Part shown: positions 61,030-64,000 of the stretch, in pieces
How positions within the stretch are numbered: the first letter of the stretch is position 1
Layout of the letters: the number at the start of each line of letters is the position of its first letter
Source: Caldivirga sp.
GTDB taxonomy: Archaea > Thermoproteota > Thermoprotei > Thermoproteales > Thermocladiaceae
NCBI RefSeq assembly: GCF_023256255.1
Contig: NZ_JAGDXD010000014.1
Span: forward strand, 1 to 64,000
Direction: 5' to 3'
DNA length: 64,000 nt
Translations under genes and position numbers: made by a program
Notes under the pieces: model-generated
The model's input: only the letters and a program-made list of their open reading frames with translations
What the model was told of the DNA's origin: nothing
The model's database searches: none

Positions 61030-61037
61030 TTTTAAAT
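61030..61037 (+). promoter_or_regulatory. TATA-like box for the alcohol dehydrogenase
   Basis: TTTTAAAT at 20-27 nt before ATG 61057. Confidence 0.45.
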
Positions 61038-61056
61038 TTCATTAATAATAGTTAGT

Positions 61057-62106
61057 ATGCCTGATTTTATGCGTGCAATGAGGCTTGTGGAGTTTGGTAA
61101 ACCTCTTCAACTTCAGGAGGTTCCAATACCTAAGCCTAAGGGTACTGAGGTTTTAATTAAGGTTGAGGGTGCGGGGGTTTGTCATAGTGTTGTCCACTTC
61201 GTTGATGGTAGGTTCGGTAAGATTGATGTTAAGGCCCTTGGCTTAAGAATACCAGTAACCCCTGGCCATGAGATTGCTGGTACTGTAACGGCTATTGGGG
61301 ATAAGGTAGAGGGGGTGAGAGAGGGGGATAAGGTTACTGTTGATCCATGGATAGGGGACGGAACCTGCTACTACTGTAAACTAGGTGAGGAGCAATTATG
61401 TGAGCATCCTATTAAAATTGGTGAAAACGTTGATGGTGGCTTCGCTGAGTATGTTTTAATTCCACACTACAAGTACCTTTATAGGTTAAGGAACCTTGAT
61501 ACTGTTAACGCGTCTCCATTACCCTGTGCAGGCTTAACCCCCTACAGGGCCTTAGTTAAGAAGGCTCAGGTTAAGCCGTCTGAGTACGTTGCTGTAATAG
61601 GTGCTGGGGGTGGTTTAGGAACTATGGCTGTTCAAATCGCTAAGGCCATGGGCGCCATCGTTATTGGTATTGATGTTAGGGAGGAGGCGCTTAAGGAGAT
61701 TGAGAAAGCCGGGGCTGATTTCATAATTAACGGTAGAGGCGGCGTCATTGATGATATTAAGAAAATTACAGACGGCAGGGGGGTTAATGTCATAGTTGAT
61801 ACTGTGGGTTCAGGTGAAACCTTAGGTACGTATATTGATGCATTAGATAAGTTAGGTAGGTACATCATCCTTGGTCTATATGGTGGTGACTTAATTTACC
61901 ATGCACCTTACATTACTCAAAGGGAAATACAAATAATGGGTAGCTTAACAGGTAACCTAAGTGACTTCATGAGTGTTATGAGGCTTGCTGATAGTGGTAA
62001 AATTAAGCCTCTTGTTACCAAAGTAATGAAGCTTGAGGAGGCTAATGACGCTCTTGATAATCTTAGGTACGCGAGGGTAACTGCCCGGCAGGTTCTAGTG
62101 CCTTAA
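61057..62106 (+). CDS. Zinc-dependent medium-chain alcohol dehydrogenase
   Basis: 349 aa from ATG 61057, with TATA-like TTTTAAAT at 61030-61037. The catalytic zinc ligands are Cys42 (GAGVCHSV), His71 and Glu72 (PGHEIAGT). The structural zinc site is WIGDGTCYYCKLGEEQLC: Asp101, Cys104, Cys107, Cys115. Three Cys plus an acidic residue is known for the Sulfolobus enzyme, which uses Glu where this one has Asp. The cofactor motif is GAGGGLGTMAVQIAK, with Asp at the end of strand 2 (VIGIDVRE) favouring NAD(H). It interconverts alcohols and aldehydes. It converges on the next gene with a 4-nt overlap. Confidence 0.9.
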   Translation: MPDFMRAMRLVEFGKPLQLQEVPIPKPKGTEVLIKVEGAGVCHSVVHFVDGRFGKIDVKALGLRIPVTPGHEIAGTVTAIGDKVEGVREGDKVTVDPWIGDGTCYYCKLGEEQLCEHPIKIGENVDGGFAEYVLIPHYKYLYRLRNLDTVNASPLPCAGLTPYRALVKKAQVKPSEYVAVIGAGGGLGTMAVQIAKAMGAIVIGIDVREEALKEIEKAGADFIINGRGGVIDDIKKITDGRGVNVIVDTVGSGETLGTYIDALDKLGRYIILGLYGGDLIYHAPYITQREIQIMGSLTGNLSDFMSVMRLADSGKIKPLVTKVMKLEEANDALDNLRYARVTARQVLVP

Positions 62107-62780
62107 ATCATTACCTTAAGTCCACGTAACATTAAAGATAATCCTATTAATAATAGTACAATGCCTACTATTGGTATTATCCCAAGGGCAATACTGATTG
62201 CTATAATTATTGAAGCGTTCCTCACTGTTTTAGCACTGCCAATTAACTTACCCACCTTAATTAATGAGAACGAACACATTAGTATTCCTACGACACCAGC
62301 CACCATGGCCATAGCCATTATTATAGACACGTAGACCGGCATAATGACAATGAATGAACCCGTTGGTATACGGTTAATAAGTGATGAAATCGACACTATA
62401 GGTTGAAAGATAGGCTGCGTTGCCGTAACCAGAATTGAGTTCAGTACCCATAGTATGTAGGCGGCCACGAGAATGAGAGACCCAATCCTCCCCCACTTCA
62501 GATTAATTGCAGCATCCAGTTCACTAAATCCCCTGTAAATAAGAAGTATTACAGGAGTGTACGTTAAGGCTATTATTAATGAAGGCCACATACTTGTGGC
62601 AAGTAGAAAAGCAGCATATATCACCATTGTTATGAAGTCTACTGAACCAGCCTTAGCGTATATGCCGGTTAATAATCCTAGCACCACTGAGGCTGATATT
62701 ATGGCAAGCAAGTCAGGTATAGTTAACGTTATAGCAACTCTAATTGAGTAAAGCATCTTATCTAATTCTGAGTATTGCAT
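62103..62780 (-). CDS. Multi-spanning membrane protein of unknown function, 225 aa
   Basis: ATG 62778-62780 with a TATA-like TTTTAAAAG about 20-28 nt upstream. Six membrane helices (for example LLAIISASVVLGLLTGIYA, MVIYAAFLLATSMWPSLIIALTYTPVILLI, IGSLILVAAYILWVLNSILV, and three more to the C-terminus). No charged pore motif or family signature is clear to me. It overlaps the alcohol dehydrogenase stop by 4 nt on the opposite strand. A transporter or envelope protein is possible. Confidence 0.7.
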   Translation of the reverse strand: MQYSELDKMLYSIRVAITLTIPDLLAIISASVVLGLLTGIYAKAGSVDFITMVIYAAFLLATSMWPSLIIALTYTPVILLIYRGFSELDAAINLKWGRIGSLILVAAYILWVLNSILVTATQPIFQPIVSISSLINRIPTGSFIVIMPVYVSIIMAMAMVAGVVGILMCSFSLIKVGKLIGSAKTVRNASIIIAISIALGIIPIVGIVLLLIGLSLMLRGLKVMI

Positions 62781-63002
62781 TGGGCTTTAGTTTAAAGACT
62801 TTTAAAACACTTACGTTAACTAGCTAACTTTACGATTCCAGCAACATGAAGCCAGCACCACTATTTGGCCCCACTGGCTGTATTGAGGAGACTAGAACCC
62901 ATAATCCATTAAGCTTACTCTACATTGATGGCCTAAGGCATCCAAGATATGAAGCTCAGATCCACTTTAAGGCATTAATCCTCCTTATCAATAGCTTATT
63001 GA

Positions 63003-63584
63003 TTAACCCTGCGTTACCCTTACAACGTACCTAAGTAATACGACGTAAATTATAAGAAATATTACAAGGGCCGTCACCGGGTCAATAACGGTAACTGCTA
63101 CTGAACTAACCAGTAGGTAGACTAGTATTGAGATTGCTAATACAATTAACGACATGCTCATTACGTTCTTAGTGAATTCACTTAACTCACTTTTAACCTC
63201 ATCCTCACTATAGCCCTTGCCTGTTAATTCACCATACATTCTATTATACATCCTAAGCATCATGGATGCTACTATTGCTAATTCAACAAGTCCAATGGAG
63301 TAACCAAGCATTGTTAATCCAATTGGGTTAATGTAAAGTATGTATGTACTGGTTGAGTAAACTAGGTAACCGGATGATAATACTGAAGCTAGTGAGATGA
63401 ATATCACTGCTATTAATGACTCAGCAAGGGGATTACCCCTCATTACACCCACTACACCAATGACTAGTGATAAGCCCATGAAGATTAGTGAAATAACCCT
63501 AGCTACTGAGTCACCGTAAAGGAACACTATCAAATAGGGGATTAGGGGTAGTATTATTGACATGAGGCTTAGTTGAGTCCTCAC
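63003..63584 (-). CDS. Multi-spanning membrane protein of unknown function, 193 aa
   Basis: GTG 63582-63584 is the chosen start because it overlaps the stop of the upstream gene by 4 nt (GTGA). A longer frame from 63641 would run 61 nt into that gene. Six membrane helices (LSLMSIILPLIPYLIVFLYGD, ISLIFMGLSLVIGVVGVM and so on) with a short charged loop between helices 4 and 5 (LTGKGYSEDEVKSELSEF). No family recognised. It probably shares a transcript with the upstream gene. Confidence 0.68.
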   Translation of the reverse strand: MRTQLSLMSIILPLIPYLIVFLYGDSVARVISLIFMGLSLVIGVVGVMRGNPLAESLIAVIFISLASVLSSGYLVYSTSTYILYINPIGLTMLGYSIGLVELAIVASMMLRMYNRMYGELTGKGYSEDEVKSELSEFTKNVMSMSLIVLAISILVYLLVSSVAVTVIDPVTALVIFLIIYVVLLRYVVRVTQG

Positions 63585-64000
63585 ACGCTCCACCCTATGT
63601 TGGATAATACCTTCACTGTAATTGGGCCAATTCCATCGCAAACAGGGTCCCAGGCAAGTATCCTGAATCTACTTGGCATTAACCCATACAGCCTCACCCT
63701 ATCTAGTGCTAATGCCTTAGCGCACTTAATATCAGGTAAGCTCATCTTCATGATTATGCTATGGGGTATTATATCAAGAAGAATACCGTACGTAGGTAAT
63801 GACCTTAGGAAACCGCTTAACCAGTTCACATTATCATTATTGACGCTGGTCACCATTATTACTAGGGGCCTTGTCTCATTAACCATAACCCTTAAGGCTG
63901 GGTCATTTATGTATGCGGCTGGCTTAGCCTCAATACCCATTAATGCCCTTTGAATCTTATAATAATGCCCCATGCCTGAACTTGGGTAAACCCTACCCAT
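63581..64000 (-). CDS. Hypothetical protein, reaching the window edge
   Basis: 139 aa if the ATG at the last three bases of the window is the start, but the frame may continue beyond the edge. Soluble, mixed alpha/beta, with IEAKPAAYINDPALRVMVNETRPLVIMVTSVNNDNV and RFRILAWDPVCDGIGPITVKVL as the most structured parts. No family recognised. It is coupled by a 4-nt overlap to the membrane protein downstream (63003-63584). Confidence 0.6.
   Translation of the reverse strand: MGRVYPSSGMGHYYKIQRALMGIEAKPAAYINDPALRVMVNETRPLVIMVTSVNNDNVNWLSGFLRSLPTYGILLDIIPHSIIMKMSLPDIKCAKALALDRVRLYGLMPSRFRILAWDPVCDGIGPITVKVLSNIGWSV

Noticed and set aside
62846-63034. Plus-strand frame of 62 aa between two membrane-protein genes
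   Set aside because: No TATA-like box at leaderless distance (the TATA-like box at about 62798 faces the minus-strand gene). It overlaps the 3' end of the gene at 63003 and has no family match.
1-64000. CRISPR arrays, rRNA or intact transposase genes
   Set aside because: I read the non-coding stretches for regularly spaced repeats, rRNA segments and transposase frames and found none. A single ATTGAAAG near 29860 (minus) resembles a CRISPR repeat end but stands alone.

Overview
The window reads as chromosomal DNA of a hyperthermophilic crenarchaeon of the Thermoproteales, most like Caldivirga or Vulcanisaeta. The genus is inferred from moderate GC and gene content, not from any alignment. Archaeal markers are a Cdc48-type ATPase, ribosomal proteins L10e and L29, EF-2 with the diphthamide motif, Spt5, Elf1, Orc1/Cdc6, both RFC subunits, and three steps towards archaeal lipids (mevalonate kinase, GGGP synthase, DGGGP synthase). 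Many genes have a TATA-like box about 22-31 nt before the start codon and no leader, so they look leaderless. I used this rule to move several starts. Genes are dense on both strands, and several pairs overlap by 4 nt (GTGA).

Layout. 1-8 kb: Cdc48 N-terminus (cut by the window edge), an unusual SDR protein, an SLC13-type permease, an MBL-fold hydrolase, a GH127 glycosidase and L10e. 8-19.4 kb: a large surface protein, mevalonate kinase, an APC permease, an extracytoplasmic Lon-domain protease, a small RecB-motif nuclease overlapping a ParA-like ATPase, a PurM-like protein, a DUF1641 protein and DGGGP synthase. 19.4-27 kb: hypothetical genes, a methyltransferase, a divergent Pus10, a candidate structured RNA, a kinase-like protein, Spt5 and two peptidases. 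27-34 kb: membrane pyrophosphatase, a palindrome-rich non-coding locus, a sugar isomerase/oxidoreductase pair, an extended L29 and threonine dehydratase. 34-39.4 kb: three TSUP (TauE/SafE) anion-transporter modules, each with a DUF1634 partner (two separate, one fused), then a TusA-like protein. 39.4-50.4 kb: EF-2, rhomboid protease, GH5-like glycosidase with a keto-deoxy-sugar aldolase, nicotinate phosphoribosyltransferase, and an M1 aminopeptidase with HEAT repeats. 50.4-64 kb: Elf1, GGGP synthase, TrmI, APC permease, Cdc6 with a winged-helix partner, a methyltransferase/THUMP pair, RFC, a DUF1537 kinase, alcohol dehydrogenase and membrane proteins.

Taken together, the genes suggest a heterotroph that uses plant-type sugars (GH127, GH5, aldolase, isomerase, DUF1537 kinase) and peptides (M1, M19, M42, APC permeases), conserves pyrophosphate energy, and handles sulfur oxyanions (TSUP, TusA-like, DUF1641).

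The points most worth a second look are: (a) a folded RNA candidate at 23066-23184 with its own TATA box; (b) a 252-bp non-coding domain at 29817-30068 with 14-bp inverted ends; (c) a Pus10 homologue lacking its catalytic Asp; (d) a coupled mini-nuclease/ParA-like pair; (e) an identical 184-bp block in two TSUP paralogues, and a recurring switch in coding-strand base skew within conserved genes. I found no complete tRNA or rRNA, no CRISPR array, and no intact insertion sequence.
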